A stretch of DNA of 64,000 bases, taken from Clostridiales bacterium (GTDB lineage Bacteria > Bacillota > Clostridia > Oscillospirales > Oscillospiraceae). The first letter of the stretch is position 1, and the number at the start of each line of letters is the position of its first letter. This document shows positions 49,177-57,902 of the stretch, piece after piece. The notes beneath the pieces were generated by a model. The model searched no databases. It was not told the origin of the DNA and was given only the letters and a program-made list of their open reading frames with translations. Where the stretch lies: positions 310,001 through 374,000 of the forward strand of contig CP107216.1 of the NCBI GenBank assembly GCA_025757645.1, given 5' to 3'. The position numbers and the translations under genes are program-made.

Positions 49177-50553
49177 TCAGACCTGCGCGAAGCGGCCGGG
49201 CGCCAGCTCCGCGATCTTGGCTTTGAGTTCCTTGACGGACAAGACGGTCTGGCGGCCGTCCTCGTATTCCGCATCCACCCAGCCCTTGAGCGCGAGCACG
49301 AGCGGGTCGTGCTTGTCGATCTGCTTTTCGCCGGTCAGGCGGTAGTTCTGGTTGATCCAGTAGGCGATGCCCGCAAGGCCGGACGTCTTGCCGACCTGCA
49401 CGGACGCCGGGCGGTTGAGCAGCTTCTCGGTGTCGAAGATCGTGTAGATCTCGGCGTCCTTGAGCAGGCCGTCGGCGTGGATACCGGCGCGCGTGGCGTT
49501 GAAGTCGCGCCCGACGAACGGCGTCATCGGCGGGATGTCGTAGCCGATCTCGTGCTGGAAGTAGTCGGCGATCTCGGTGATGACCGTCGGGTCCATGCCG
49601 TCGAGCGAGCCGCGCAGCGACGCATACTCGAACACCATCGCCTCGAGCGGGATGTTGCCCGTGCGCTCGCCGATGCCCAGCAGCGAGCAGTTGACCGCGC
49701 ACGCGCCGTAGAGCCACGCGGTCGAGGCGTTGACGACGGCTTTGTAAAAGTCGTTGTGCCCGTGCCACTCGAGGCACTCGCTCGGCACGTCGGAATACTG
49801 CTGCAGGCCGTAGATGATGCCGGCCACGCTGCGCGGCAGCGCCGCCTCCGTGTAGGGGATGCCGTAGCCCATGGTGTCGCACGCGCGGATCTTGACCGGG
49901 ATGCCCGCCTGACGCGAGAGCTTTTGCAGCTCGTTGACAAACGGCACGACAAAGCCGTAAAAGTCGGCGCGCGTGATGTCCTCGAGGTGGCAGCGCGGGA
50001 CGACCCCGGCCTCAAACGCATCGGCCACGGTGGCAAGGTAGTAGTCCATGGCCTGCTTTCTGGTCATTTTCATCTTCTTGAAGATGTGGTAGTCGCTGCA
50101 GCTGACGAGGATGCCCGTCTCGCGGATGCCGAGGTCGCGCACGAGGCGAAAGTCCTCCTTTGTCGCGCGGATCCACGTCGTGATCTCCGGGAACTTCAGC
50201 CCCAGCTCCATGCACTTTTCGAGTGCCTCGCGGTCTTTTTTGCTGTAAATGAAAAACTCCGTCTGCCGGATGATGCCATACGGCCCGCCGAGCCGGGACA
50301 GGTACTTATAAATGTTGACGATCTGGTCGACCGTGTACGGCTCCACGGACTGCTGCCCGTCGCGCAGGGATGTGTCCGTGATCCAGATCTCCTCGGGCAT
50401 GTTCATCGGCACGCGCCGGTGGTTGAACGGCACCTTCGGCACCATTCCCTGCGTGTAGATGTCGCGCTGGAGGTTCGGCTCCGCCACGTCCTGGAGCGAA
50501 TATTTATACGCATTCTGCTCCAGTAAATTCGTCTTTCCGGATATTTCAAGCAT
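49177..50553 (-). CDS. Re-type citrate synthase, homocitrate/isopropylmalate synthase-like (458 aa)
   Basis: An HMGL-like TIM-barrel protein with the metal/acyl motif ITDTSLRDGQQS (about residues 57-68), EWHGHNDFYKAVVN (about 243) and NCSLLGIGERTGNIPLEAM (about 265-283). Length and N-terminal extension (residues 1-50) match the Re-citrate synthases of Clostridium kluyveri and relatives, which make citrate with opposite stereochemistry to the common Si enzyme. The operon with aconitase and isocitrate dehydrogenase supports citrate rather than isopropylmalate or homocitrate as product. It supplies 2-oxoglutarate for glutamate synthesis in an anaerobe with an incomplete cycle. Confidence 0.88.
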   Translation of the reverse strand: MLEISGKTNLLEQNAYKYSLQDVAEPNLQRDIYTQGMVPKVPFNHRRVPMNMPEEIWITDTSLRDGQQSVEPYTVDQIVNIYKYLSRLGGPYGIIRQTEFFIYSKKDREALEKCMELGLKFPEITTWIRATKEDFRLVRDLGIRETGILVSCSDYHIFKKMKMTRKQAMDYYLATVADAFEAGVVPRCHLEDITRADFYGFVVPFVNELQKLSRQAGIPVKIRACDTMGYGIPYTEAALPRSVAGIIYGLQQYSDVPSECLEWHGHNDFYKAVVNASTAWLYGACAVNCSLLGIGERTGNIPLEAMVFEYASLRGSLDGMDPTVITEIADYFQHEIGYDIPPMTPFVGRDFNATRAGIHADGLLKDAEIYTIFDTEKLLNRPASVQVGKTSGLAGIAYWINQNYRLTGEKQIDKHDPLVLALKGWVDAEYEDGRQTVLSVKELKAKIAELAPGRFAQV

Positions 50554-50648
50554 GGCAGTGGGGCTCCTTTCTGTTGCTTTGTATTATTGTATACAATTAT
50601 ACACATGATCGCGCCGTTGTCAACGCACAAATGTTCACAATTTTCCGC

Positions 50649-50698
50649 TTGCTTTCTGGGCGGAAGCTGGTATAATACAAAATCGTTCAAAATTGAAC
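50649..50698 (+). promoter_or_regulatory. Promoter and palindromic operator of the second MarR/MATE pair
   Basis: TTGCTT (50,649-50,654), a 16-bp spacer, TATAAT (50,671-50,676) and the perfect palindrome GTTCAAAATTGAAC (50,685-50,698) at the expected transcription start. Confidence 0.75.
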
Positions 50699-50718
50699 TA
50701 TTTTGGGAGGCGACCATC

Positions 50719-51165
50719 GTGCTCAACGCATCTCAGGTCTATACCTACACGCGCCGCATCCTCGACGCTTACGCCGCCGTCATGCAGCCGCTGAGCGCGG
50801 AGCTGGACATGGCGCAAAATGCCGTGGACATTCTGCTCTTTCTGGCCAACAATCCGGGGCTAGACACCGCGCGCGACATCTGCACGTACCGGAAGCTCAA
50901 GCCGGGCATCGTGTCGTTCCACGTGGACAATCTCGTGCGCGGGGGTTACCTGCTGCGCACGCGCGACCCCGGCGACCGCCGCCGCTGCCGGCTCGTGTGC
51001 ACGGACAAGGCAGCGCCGATCATCGCGCGCGGCCAGGCGCTGCAGGAGCAGTTCGCCGCGCAGATGTCCGCGGGCCTCGCGCCCGACGCGCTCGAAACGT
51101 TTCAGCAGTGTCTGACGGCGTTCGCGCAGAATCTCGACCGCATGGCCAACAGGGAGGAAAGTTAA
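50719..51165 (+). CDS. MarR-family regulator of the chromosomal MATE pump (148 aa)
   Basis: MarR winged-helix protein with the HTH around residues 40-75 (TYRKLKPGIVSFHVDNLVRGG) and wing LLRTRDPGDRRRCRLV. GTG 50,719, with GGGAGG upstream, is the start; the open frame before it covers the promoter. It ends directly at the start of the pump gene. The AT-rich palindrome just downstream of the -10 is the likely operator for self- and pump repression. Confidence 0.85.
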   Translation: MLNASQVYTYTRRILDAYAAVMQPLSAELDMAQNAVDILLFLANNPGLDTARDICTYRKLKPGIVSFHVDNLVRGGYLLRTRDPGDRRRCRLVCTDKAAPIIARGQALQEQFAAQMSAGLAPDALETFQQCLTAFAQNLDRMANREES

Positions 51166-52533
51166 ATGCAGCAGGACAAAACATTTCTCGGCACGGAGCC
51201 GGTCGGACAGCTTCTGCGCCGGCTCGCGATCCCGACGGTGATCGCGCAGCTCGTGAACATGCTCTACAACATCGTCGACCGCATCTACATCGGCCACATT
51301 CCCGAGGTCGGCAGCAGCGCGCTGACCGGCGTGGGCGTGTGCCTGCCGATCATTCTGATCGTGTCGGCCTTCGCGTGCTTCACGGCCTCGGGCGGCGCGC
51401 CGCGCGCGTCGATCTACATGGGGCGCGACGATATGGACAGCGCGGAAAAGACGCTCGGCGGCTGCTTCACGCTGCAGATCGGCATCTCCGTCGTGCTCAC
51501 GGCGGTGCTGCTGCTCTGGGGGCGCGACGCGCTGCTGGCCTTCGGCGCGAGTGAAAACACCATTGACTACGCTGCTGACTACCTGCATATTTATGCATTC
51601 GGCACGCTCTTTGTCGAGCTCACGCTGGGCATGAACGCGTTCATCACGGCGCAGGGCTTTGCCAAGGTGGGTATGTACACGGTGCTCATCGGCGCGGCGG
51701 CGAACATCGTCCTCGACCCGATCTTCATCTTCGCGCTGGGCATGGGCGTGCGCGGCGCGGCGCTGGCGACCGTGCTCTCGCAGGGGCTCTCGTGCGCGTG
51801 GGTGCTGGTGTTCCTGTGCGGGAAGAAGGCGTTTTTGCGCCTGCGGCGGGAAAACCTCTTCGTCTCGCCGAAGCTCATCCTGCCGTGCGTGGCGCTCGGC
51901 CTGGCCACGTTCACGATGCAGGCGAGCGAGAGCGTCATCTCCGTGTGCTTCAACGCTTCCCTGCTCAAGTACGGCGGCGACATCGCCGTCGGCGCCATGA
52001 CGATCCTCACGAGCGTGATGCAGTTTGCCATGCTGCCGCTGCAGGGCATCGGTCAGGGCGCGCAGCCGATCACGAGCTACAACTTCGGCGCAAAGAACAC
52101 CGACCGCGTGCGTGAAACGTTCCACCTGCTGCTGAAGGTGTGCCTGATCTACTCCGTCTCGCTCTGGCTGCTCATCGAGCTCTTCCCCGGTCTGTTCGCG
52201 CGCATCTTCACGCCGGACGCGGAGCTCATCGCCTTCACGGCGCGCGTGCTGCGCATCTACTGCGCGGGCCTGTTCCTGTTCGGCATCCAGATCGCCTGCC
52301 AGATGACATTCGTGTCCATCGGCAGCGCGGTGTGCTCGATCATCGTGGCCGTGCTGCGCAAGTTTGTGCTGCTCCTGCCGCTGATCTATCTGCTGCCGGC
52401 GCTGCTGCCCGACCAGACGACGGCCGTGTATCTGGCCGAGCCGGTCGCAGACGTCATTGCCGTCACGTGCACGGCCATCCTGTTTGCGACGCAGTTTCGC
52501 AAAGCCCTGCACAAGCTCGAAGCAAACGCCTGA
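51166..52533 (+). CDS. MATE-family efflux transporter (455 aa)
   Basis: About 12 membrane helices with the two-fold MATE signatures PTVIAQLVNMLYNIVDRIYIGH near the start and GIGQGAQPITSYNFGA near residue 300. Exports drugs or metabolites against Na+ or H+. It is co-transcribed with the MarR gene with no gap. Homologous in arrangement to the AT-rich MarR/MATE pair of element B, but GC-rich like the chromosome around it. A strong terminator follows. Confidence 0.9.
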   Translation: MQQDKTFLGTEPVGQLLRRLAIPTVIAQLVNMLYNIVDRIYIGHIPEVGSSALTGVGVCLPIILIVSAFACFTASGGAPRASIYMGRDDMDSAEKTLGGCFTLQIGISVVLTAVLLLWGRDALLAFGASENTIDYAADYLHIYAFGTLFVELTLGMNAFITAQGFAKVGMYTVLIGAAANIVLDPIFIFALGMGVRGAALATVLSQGLSCAWVLVFLCGKKAFLRLRRENLFVSPKLILPCVALGLATFTMQASESVISVCFNASLLKYGGDIAVGAMTILTSVMQFAMLPLQGIGQGAQPITSYNFGAKNTDRVRETFHLLLKVCLIYSVSLWLLIELFPGLFARIFTPDAELIAFTARVLRIYCAGLFLFGIQIACQMTFVSIGSAVCSIIVAVLRKFVLLLPLIYLLPALLPDQTTAVYLAEPVADVIAVTCTAILFATQFRKALHKLEANA

Positions 52534-52549
52534 TCTGCTTTTTCGCTCC

Positions 52550-52584
52550 CCGGCGCGCGGTGAACACCGTGCGCCGGTTTTTTT
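52550..52584 (+). terminator. Intrinsic terminator of the MarR/MATE operon
   Basis: A GC-rich stem of about 12 bp, CCGGCGCGCGG with CCGTGCGCCGG, and seven T after it (52,578-52,584). Confidence 0.85.
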
Positions 52585-52641
52585 GCAGAATGATTCAAAA
52601 ATTTGAAACGCCCTTATCAAAAATGCAAAATCATCCCGCCG

Positions 52642-52670
52642 TTGACAACCGCCGCCCCGGCGCGTACAAT
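52642..52670 (+). promoter_or_regulatory. Promoter of the symporter leader transcript
   Basis: TTGACA (52,642-52,647), a 17-bp spacer and TACAAT (52,665-52,670): a near-consensus promoter 340 bp upstream of the symporter gene. Confidence 0.75.
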
Positions 52671-52704
52671 GACAGCCACATCCATTCGAGAGGAGCTGCA
52701 AGCC

Positions 52705-52911
52705 ATGCGCAATTCGTTTTTCAGCCGCAAAAACGACAGCACCGCGACCACGTGCGCGGCCGGCTTCGCATGCTCTGACGCGAATACCAACAACAATAGC
52801 GTCCTCCTGCTTACCATCGACACTGTGCTTGCAGTGTCGATTTTTGTTATACTCGGCATTCTGGGCATTACGCCGCCAACAGGACACGCCAAACCGGTAT
52901 TCGCGGGATAA
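52705..52911 (+). CDS. Putative leader peptide of the symporter operon (68 aa)
   Basis: ATG 52,705 with GAGGAG upstream opens a 68-codon frame (MRNSFFSRKND...). It contains three Asn codons in a row (residues 28-30 area, NTNNNS) and Val-Leu-Leu-Leu immediately before an intrinsic terminator hairpin that lies inside the frame (52,816-52,846). A hydrophobic stretch follows (TVLAVSIFVILGIL). The position between a strong promoter and the symporter, with codon runs at the first hairpin, suggests ribosome-mediated attenuation rather than a functional protein; a small membrane protein is an alternative. Confidence 0.45.
   Translation: MRNSFFSRKNDSTATTCAAGFACSDANTNNNSVLLLTIDTVLAVSIFVILGILGITPPTGHAKPVFAG
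52816..52846 (+). terminator. Leader terminator 1 upstream of the symporter
   Basis: ATCGACACTG (52,816-52,825) pairs with CAGTGTCGAT (52,832-52,841), followed by a TTTTG run. It lies within the leader reading frame, right after its Leu codons, so it could be an attenuator. Confidence 0.75.
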
Positions 52912-52937
52912 CACGACAGCACTTGGCATACCAAGAG

Positions 52938-52973
52938 TCGGCCCCGACCGTTTTGGTCGGGGCCGATTTTTTT
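52938..52973 (+). terminator. Leader terminator 2 directly upstream of the symporter
   Basis: TCGGCCCCGACC (52,938-52,949) pairs perfectly with GGTCGGGGCCGA (52,955-52,966), followed by seven T. It is only 36 bp before the symporter ATG, so transcription must be able to pass it. Confidence 0.9.
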
Positions 52974-53009
52974 GTATAAAAAACGAAATGGTCGGAAAGG
53001 AAACCTGTC

Positions 53010-54494
53010 ATGGAAAAGAAAAAAGTTGGATTTGCCAGCGGTATCGGCTTCATCCTCGCCGCCGCCGGCAGCGCCGTGGGCCTCGGCAACCTCTGGGGCT
53101 TCCCGTACAAGACGTCGCAAAACGGCGGCGCCGCCTTCGTGCTCATCTACATCGCGTGCGTGCTGCTCATCGGCTTTGTCACGATGCTCAGCGAGATCTA
53201 TCTCGGCCGCCGCTCGCAGGCAAACCCCATGACCGCCTACAAGATGGTCAACAAAAACCTCGGCTGGTGCGGCCTCGTGGCGATCATGATCCCAGCGTTC
53301 ATCATCTGCTACTACTCCGTGCTCGGCGGCTGGACGACGAAGTACGCGCTCAACTCCTTCAGCGGCAACGCGGGCATCGTCAGCACGTTCTCCGTCAACA
53401 CGGGTGAGGTCATTCTCTACACGGCGCTGTTTCTCGTGCTGAGCGTGACGATCATCATGGGCGGCGTCAAGGACGGCATCGAGAAAGCCTCCAAGGTGCT
53501 CATGCCGGTGCTGTTTCTGATTCTCGTCGCCATCGCGGTCTACGCGCTGACGCTCGGCAGCGGCGTGCGCGAGGGCCTGGCGTTCTACCTCAAGCCCGAT
53601 TTCTCCGGCATCACGTTCAAGTCCGTGCTCGTGGCCATGGGCCAGGCGTTTTACTCCCTGTCGCTCGGCATGGGCATCATGATCACCTACGGCTCCTACA
53701 CCGGCAAGGAGGTCAACCTCGTGCGCTCCACCGCCATGGTCTGCGTGTTCGACACGGTCGTGGCGCTGCTGGCCGGTCTGGCCATCTTCCCGTCCGTCGC
53801 GCACTTTGACCCCTCCCTGCTCGGCAGCAGCAAGGGCGTCGCGCTCATGTTCATCATCCTGCCGCAGGTGTTCGAGTCCATGGGCAGCGTGGGTCAGGTC
53901 GTGTCGTTCGCGTTCTTCGTCATGGTCGACATCGCGGCCATCACGTCCGTCGTGTCCCTGATCGAGGTCGTGACGCAGTTCGTCATCCAGAAGTTCCACG
54001 TCCACCGCAAGCGGGCCGCACTCGTCGTCGCGTGCGTGTGCTTCGTCGTGTCGATCCCGATCGGCATCTCGCTCGGCCACGTCGCCATCCTCGAGGAGTC
54101 CAGCCCCGCGCTGTTCGGGCTCGACTGGCTGACGTTCTTTGACGAAGTGACCAACACCGTGCTCATGCCCGTGTGCGCACTGTTCTCGTGCATCGTCGTC
54201 GGCTGGTTCATCACGCCCAAGCGCGCCGTGGCCGAGATCGAGGCCGAGGGCACGCACATGGCCGGCTGGCTCAAGAAGGTCTACGCCGTCATGATCCGCT
54301 TCGTGACGCCGGCGCTCATCCTCATCGTCGAGATCGGCGGCCTGCAGAGCGAGATCGCGGCCGGCAACACCGCCGTCATCGTCTTTGCCTACGCGCTCGT
54401 GGCGCTGTGCGTGGTGGCGTACTTCGCCTTCTTCCGCAATCGAGACACCGGCACGAACGCCGACGAAAAGCTCTCCGGCGACTACCCAGTGTAA
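53010..54494 (+). CDS. Neurotransmitter:sodium symporter (SNF) family transporter (494 aa)
   Basis: A LeuT/MhsT-type Na+-coupled transporter with about 11-12 helices. TM1 has the substrate- and sodium-binding motif GSAVGLGNLWGFPY with the unwound GNLWGFPY segment (residues 20-33 region), TM6 is around SLSLGMGIMITYGSYT and TM8 around VMVDIAAITSVVS. Bacterial members take up hydrophobic amino acids, tryptophan or tyrosine; the substrate here is not readable. A GGAAAGGA site precedes the ATG. The gene is alone between a two-terminator leader and a downstream terminator, so expression probably depends on leader attenuation. Confidence 0.92.
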   Translation: MEKKKVGFASGIGFILAAAGSAVGLGNLWGFPYKTSQNGGAAFVLIYIACVLLIGFVTMLSEIYLGRRSQANPMTAYKMVNKNLGWCGLVAIMIPAFIICYYSVLGGWTTKYALNSFSGNAGIVSTFSVNTGEVILYTALFLVLSVTIIMGGVKDGIEKASKVLMPVLFLILVAIAVYALTLGSGVREGLAFYLKPDFSGITFKSVLVAMGQAFYSLSLGMGIMITYGSYTGKEVNLVRSTAMVCVFDTVVALLAGLAIFPSVAHFDPSLLGSSKGVALMFIILPQVFESMGSVGQVVSFAFFVMVDIAAITSVVSLIEVVTQFVIQKFHVHRKRAALVVACVCFVVSIPIGISLGHVAILEESSPALFGLDWLTFFDEVTNTVLMPVCALFSCIVVGWFITPKRAVAEIEAEGTHMAGWLKKVYAVMIRFVTPALILIVEIGGLQSEIAAGNTAVIVFAYALVALCVVAYFAFFRNRDTGTNADEKLSGDYPV

Positions 54495-54506
54495 CATTCC
54501 CTACGC

Positions 54507-54543
54507 ACACCGGTACGGTTTTTCACCGTACCGGTGTTTTTTT
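54507..54543 (+). terminator. Intrinsic terminator of the symporter gene
   Basis: ACACCGGTACGG (54,507-54,518) pairs with CCGTACCGGTGT (54,526-54,537), then six T. Confidence 0.92.
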
Positions 54544-54578
54544 CATGTCAAATCCGTTAAAAATCACGCAAATTGCGG

Positions 54579-54629
54579 TTGAAATGTTGGGAAGAAGCAG
54601 GTATAATGAAAATGTCAGTCAGTATGACA
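54579..54629 (+). promoter_or_regulatory. Promoter and inverted-repeat operator of the third TetR gene
   Basis: TTGAAA (54,579-54,584), a 17-bp spacer and TATAAT (54,602-54,607). TGTCA (54,613-54,617) and TGACA (54,625-54,629) form an inverted repeat just after the -10, typical for TetR self-repression. Confidence 0.7.
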
Positions 54630-54658
54630 GTTATAATGAACAAATTGGAGGTACGCCC

Positions 54659-55321
54659 ATGTCGCTGCAGGAGGTGCGGGAACAGAATATTGCTCTCGTG
54701 AAGCAGACGGCACTAGCGTGCTTTGTGGAAAACGGCATCGACAAGACGACCATCCGCGACATTGCGCACCGCGCGGGGCTGACCGAGCGCTCGGTCTACC
54801 GCTACTTTGCCACGAAGGACGAACTTGTGGTCGCGGCGGCCTTCCTCTACTGGGATCGGGCCAAGGCGCAGGCAGCGCAGGCGCTCGTCTCGGCGCGGCA
54901 GCCGGGCATGACCGGCATCGAGGAGATCCGCGTGCTGCTGCGCAGCTACGCGGGGCTGATCTTCACCGACCCCGCGGGCATCCGCTTCTCGCTCGACGCG
55001 GAGGTCGCGCTGTGCAACGCCGGCCGGCAGCACGCGGTCGTCAACCGCCCGCCGGAGCGCTTTGAGGTCGCCCCCGGCCCGATCGCGGCGGCCATCCGCC
55101 GCGGCCTCGCCGACGGGACGGTCGATCCCGACGCCGATGTCAAGATGCTCTACTACAACGCCTACGACGCGATCCTCGGCGTCATCCAGCGTATGTCCGT
55201 CGGCGTGCCGAGCGTGCACGAGCTCGACGGGCACGCGCGCATCGACGCGCTGTGCGAGCAGTTCACGCGCGCATTCGCAGCGCCGCCACCGGGAGAAAAA
55301 GGGACAGGGAATACCTTTTAA
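54659..55321 (+). CDS. TetR-family regulator heading the chromosomal reductase locus (220 aa)
   Basis: ATG 54,659 with GGAGG upstream is chosen; the open frame continues far upstream through the symporter gene. The TetR HTH is in residues about 12-57 (ALACFVENGIDKTTIRDIAHRAGLTERSVYRYFATKDELV). The C-terminal domain is Ala- and Arg-rich and not recognised. It is in the same direction as, and 30 bp before, the Fe-S flavoprotein gene, so it is the first gene of that operon and probably represses it through the TGTCA/TGACA repeat. Confidence 0.87.
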   Translation: MSLQEVREQNIALVKQTALACFVENGIDKTTIRDIAHRAGLTERSVYRYFATKDELVVAAAFLYWDRAKAQAAQALVSARQPGMTGIEEIRVLLRSYAGLIFTDPAGIRFSLDAEVALCNAGRQHAVVNRPPERFEVAPGPIAAAIRRGLADGTVDPDADVKMLYYNAYDAILGVIQRMSVGVPSVHELDGHARIDALCEQFTRAFAAPPPGEKGTGNTF

Positions 55322-55351
55322 ATAGTACTCGTCATTGAAGGAGGAAAAGGC

Positions 55352-57892
55352 ATGGCAAAACGACCGAATATTCTCAAGCTGGCCACGAAGATCAGTCTTG
55401 AGAGCATGACGTACACCGGCATCACGTACAACGATCCTGAGTACAAGATCCTCGAGCCGATCATCGACGATGAGATGTGTGCGATCATGATGCACCTGCG
55501 CCTGGAGGCCAACCGCACCGTGGAGGACGTGGCCAAGCGCGCAAAGCAGAGCGTGGAATACACGCAGACGCAGCTCGACAAGCTCGCCAAGACCGGCGCG
55601 GTGCGCTACCGCTACGTCGACGGCAAGCGCTGCTACTTCTACCCCATCTGGGTGCCGGGCATCATGGAGGGCATCCTTGCCAACCGTGAGCAGTGCGACA
55701 AGTATCCCGTGCTCGGCGAGAGCTTTGAGGCATACACCCGCCGCCGTCCGGAGATGCTCGCGCCGATGCTCGACTCCGGCAAGACCGGCATGTTCTTCAT
55801 GCGCGTCATGCCCGTCATGAGCGCGATCGAGAACGACACGCGCACGGCGTCCTATGACGAGCTCAAGACGCTCATCGAAAACGCGACGGCCATCAGCGTC
55901 GGCCCGTGCTCGTGCCGCCGGGCCCGCCGCCTCATGGGCGAGGGCTGCGGCCACCTTGAAGAGGACATGTGCATGTACCTCAACGACAACGCCGTCTGCT
56001 ATTCCGAGCAGGGCTATCACCGGCTCGTCACGAAGGAAGAAGCGTATGAGATCCTCCGCCGCGCCGAGGACAACGGTCTCGTGCACGAGATCAACCAGAC
56101 CCCCGGCTTTGAGGACGCGACCGCCATCTGCAACTGCTGCGGCTGCTCGTGCTTCGCGCTGCGCATCGAGGAGCTGTTCCGCACGCCGCGCGCCATCCGC
56201 TCGAACTACATCGCCCGCGTGGACAAGGAAAAGTGCGTCGCCTGCGGCCAGTGCGTCGAAAACTGCCAGACCAACGCCCTCAAGCTCGGCCAGAAGCGCT
56301 GCACGACCGATCCGCACATCTCCGATACCTACGACACCGACGCCAGCGTGCCCTACGACCGCCGGAGCTATGACCCGGAATTCCGCACGAACCGCTCGGA
56401 CGTCATGCCCAGCGGCACCGCGCCGTGCAAGGCCGTTTGCCCGCTGAACATCCCGGTGCAGGGCTGCCTGCAGCTGCTGTCCGCCGGCAGATACGACGAC
56501 GCCGCGGCGCTCATCCGGCAGGCCACGCCGTTCCCGGAGCTGTGCGGCAGCGTGTGCGGCCGCCAGTGCGAAAAGGTCTGCACCCGCAACCAGATCGACA
56601 CCGCCGTCGCCATTGCCGACGTGTGCAGAACGCTCGTCCGGCGCGAGCTGGACGCCGGCAAGGTCATTTTGCCGCCGGCGAAAAACCCGTCCGGCATCCC
56701 CCATACGGAAAAGATCGCCGTCATCGGCGCCGGCCCCGCCGGACTGAGCTGCGCCTATTTCCTCCGGCAGCAGGGCTACCCCGTGACCGTGCTGGAAAAG
56801 GACACGGTGCTCGGCGGCGCACCGGCAACGCTCATCCCGTCGTTCCGGCTCGACCGCAAGGCCTATGACGCCGAGATCGACGTGCTCGCGCGCATGGGCG
56901 TGGAGTTCCGCACCGGCGTGGAAGTCGGCAAGGACACGACGCTCGACGCGCTGCGCGCAGAAGGCTACAAGGCGTTCTTCCTCGGCATCGGCGCCGGAAA
57001 GCAGAGCAAGGATGCGCCGGCCGGCGCCGTGGACGCACGCAGATACCTGCACCGGAAAAGGCACACCGTCAAGGGCAGCGTGGTCGTGCTCGGCGGCGGG
57101 AAAGAGGCCGTTGACTGTGCGCGCGCCGCGCGCAAGGGCGGCGCTGCAAGCGTGACCGTCGTCGCCGGAGCGATCCAGGCGGACATCTCCGCGGCCAAGA
57201 AGGAAGGCATCGCGTTCCGCGCACCGTTCGCGGTGCAGGAGATCCGCGACGGTGCGGTGTCCATCCGCAGCCTGCACGGCGATAAGACCGAGACGCTCGC
57301 CGCGGACACGGTCTTTGCTGCCGAGGGCTACGTCCCGGCAGCGGACGCCTTTACCGCCGCATCCGGCGTGTGCCTGAATGCCGACGGCTTTGTCGGTGCC
57401 GACGCCGTGACCCGCCAGACCGGCGAGGCCGACGTCTTTGCCGGCGGCGCTGCGACCGGCGCGCATGACGTTGCGCGCGCGATCGCCGAGGGCCGCGAGG
57501 CCGCGATCTCGATCCACCGCTTCGTGCACAGCAACCAGAGCTTCGTGATCGGCCGCGACAAGCGGGACTATAAGCCGCTGGCGCGCAGCAGCGTCGGCGT
57601 TGCGATCGACGAACTGGAGTCCGCGCCCCGGCAGGCAGCGGAAAACGGCCTGCTCAGCGACGCGCAGCTGCACTGCGAGGCCGGGCGCTGCCTCGGCTGC
57701 GGCACCGTGGTGCTCAACGAGGATCAGTGCATCGGCTGCGGCATCTGCACGACCAAGTGCAAGTTTGACGCCATCCATCTCGAGAAGGTCAACGACACGC
57801 ACGGCCGCGGCTATTTCCGCACCCTGCTGACGGTTGCGAGCAATGCGCCCGCCGCCGGCCGCCGCTTCGTGCGCAAGAAGCTGCAGCACTGA
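55352..57892 (+). CDS. Multi-cluster Fe-S flavoprotein, GltD/NfnB-like with an N-terminal HTH and ferredoxin module (846 aa)
   Basis: A large electron-transfer protein. Residues about 40-100 look like a winged helix (TVEDVAKRAKQSVEYTQTQL). Residues 184-310 hold an unusual cysteine region (GPCSC, CNCCGCSC) and a ferredoxin motif CVACGQCVENC, matching the separate protein at 26,658-27,608. Then comes a GltD-type N-terminal Fe-S segment (CKAVCPLNIPVQGC, CGSVCGRQCEKVC), an FAD loop VIGAGPAGLSCAYF (about 453), a NAD(P) loop VVVLGGGKEAVDCA (about 577) and a C-terminal CIGCGICTTKC ferredoxin (about 795). It probably moves electrons between NAD(P)H, ferredoxin and the enoate-reductase-like enzyme. 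HypA follows 10 bp downstream. Confidence 0.85.
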   Translation: MAKRPNILKLATKISLESMTYTGITYNDPEYKILEPIIDDEMCAIMMHLRLEANRTVEDVAKRAKQSVEYTQTQLDKLAKTGAVRYRYVDGKRCYFYPIWVPGIMEGILANREQCDKYPVLGESFEAYTRRRPEMLAPMLDSGKTGMFFMRVMPVMSAIENDTRTASYDELKTLIENATAISVGPCSCRRARRLMGEGCGHLEEDMCMYLNDNAVCYSEQGYHRLVTKEEAYEILRRAEDNGLVHEINQTPGFEDATAICNCCGCSCFALRIEELFRTPRAIRSNYIARVDKEKCVACGQCVENCQTNALKLGQKRCTTDPHISDTYDTDASVPYDRRSYDPEFRTNRSDVMPSGTAPCKAVCPLNIPVQGCLQLLSAGRYDDAAALIRQATPFPELCGSVCGRQCEKVCTRNQIDTAVAIADVCRTLVRRELDAGKVILPPAKNPSGIPHTEKIAVIGAGPAGLSCAYFLRQQGYPVTVLEKDTVLGGAPATLIPSFRLDRKAYDAEIDVLARMGVEFRTGVEVGKDTTLDALRAEGYKAFFLGIGAGKQSKDAPAGAVDARRYLHRKRHTVKGSVVVLGGGKEAVDCARAARKGGAASVTVVAGAIQADISAAKKEGIAFRAPFAVQEIRDGAVSIRSLHGDKTETLAADTVFAAEGYVPAADAFTAASGVCLNADGFVGADAVTRQTGEADVFAGGAATGAHDVARAIAEGREAAISIHRFVHSNQSFVIGRDKRDYKPLARSSVGVAIDELESAPRQAAENGLLSDAQLHCEAGRCLGCGTVVLNEDQCIGCGICTTKCKFDAIHLEKVNDTHGRGYFRTLLTVASNAPAAGRRFVRKKLQH

Positions 57893-57902
57893 GGACGCCG
57901 CC

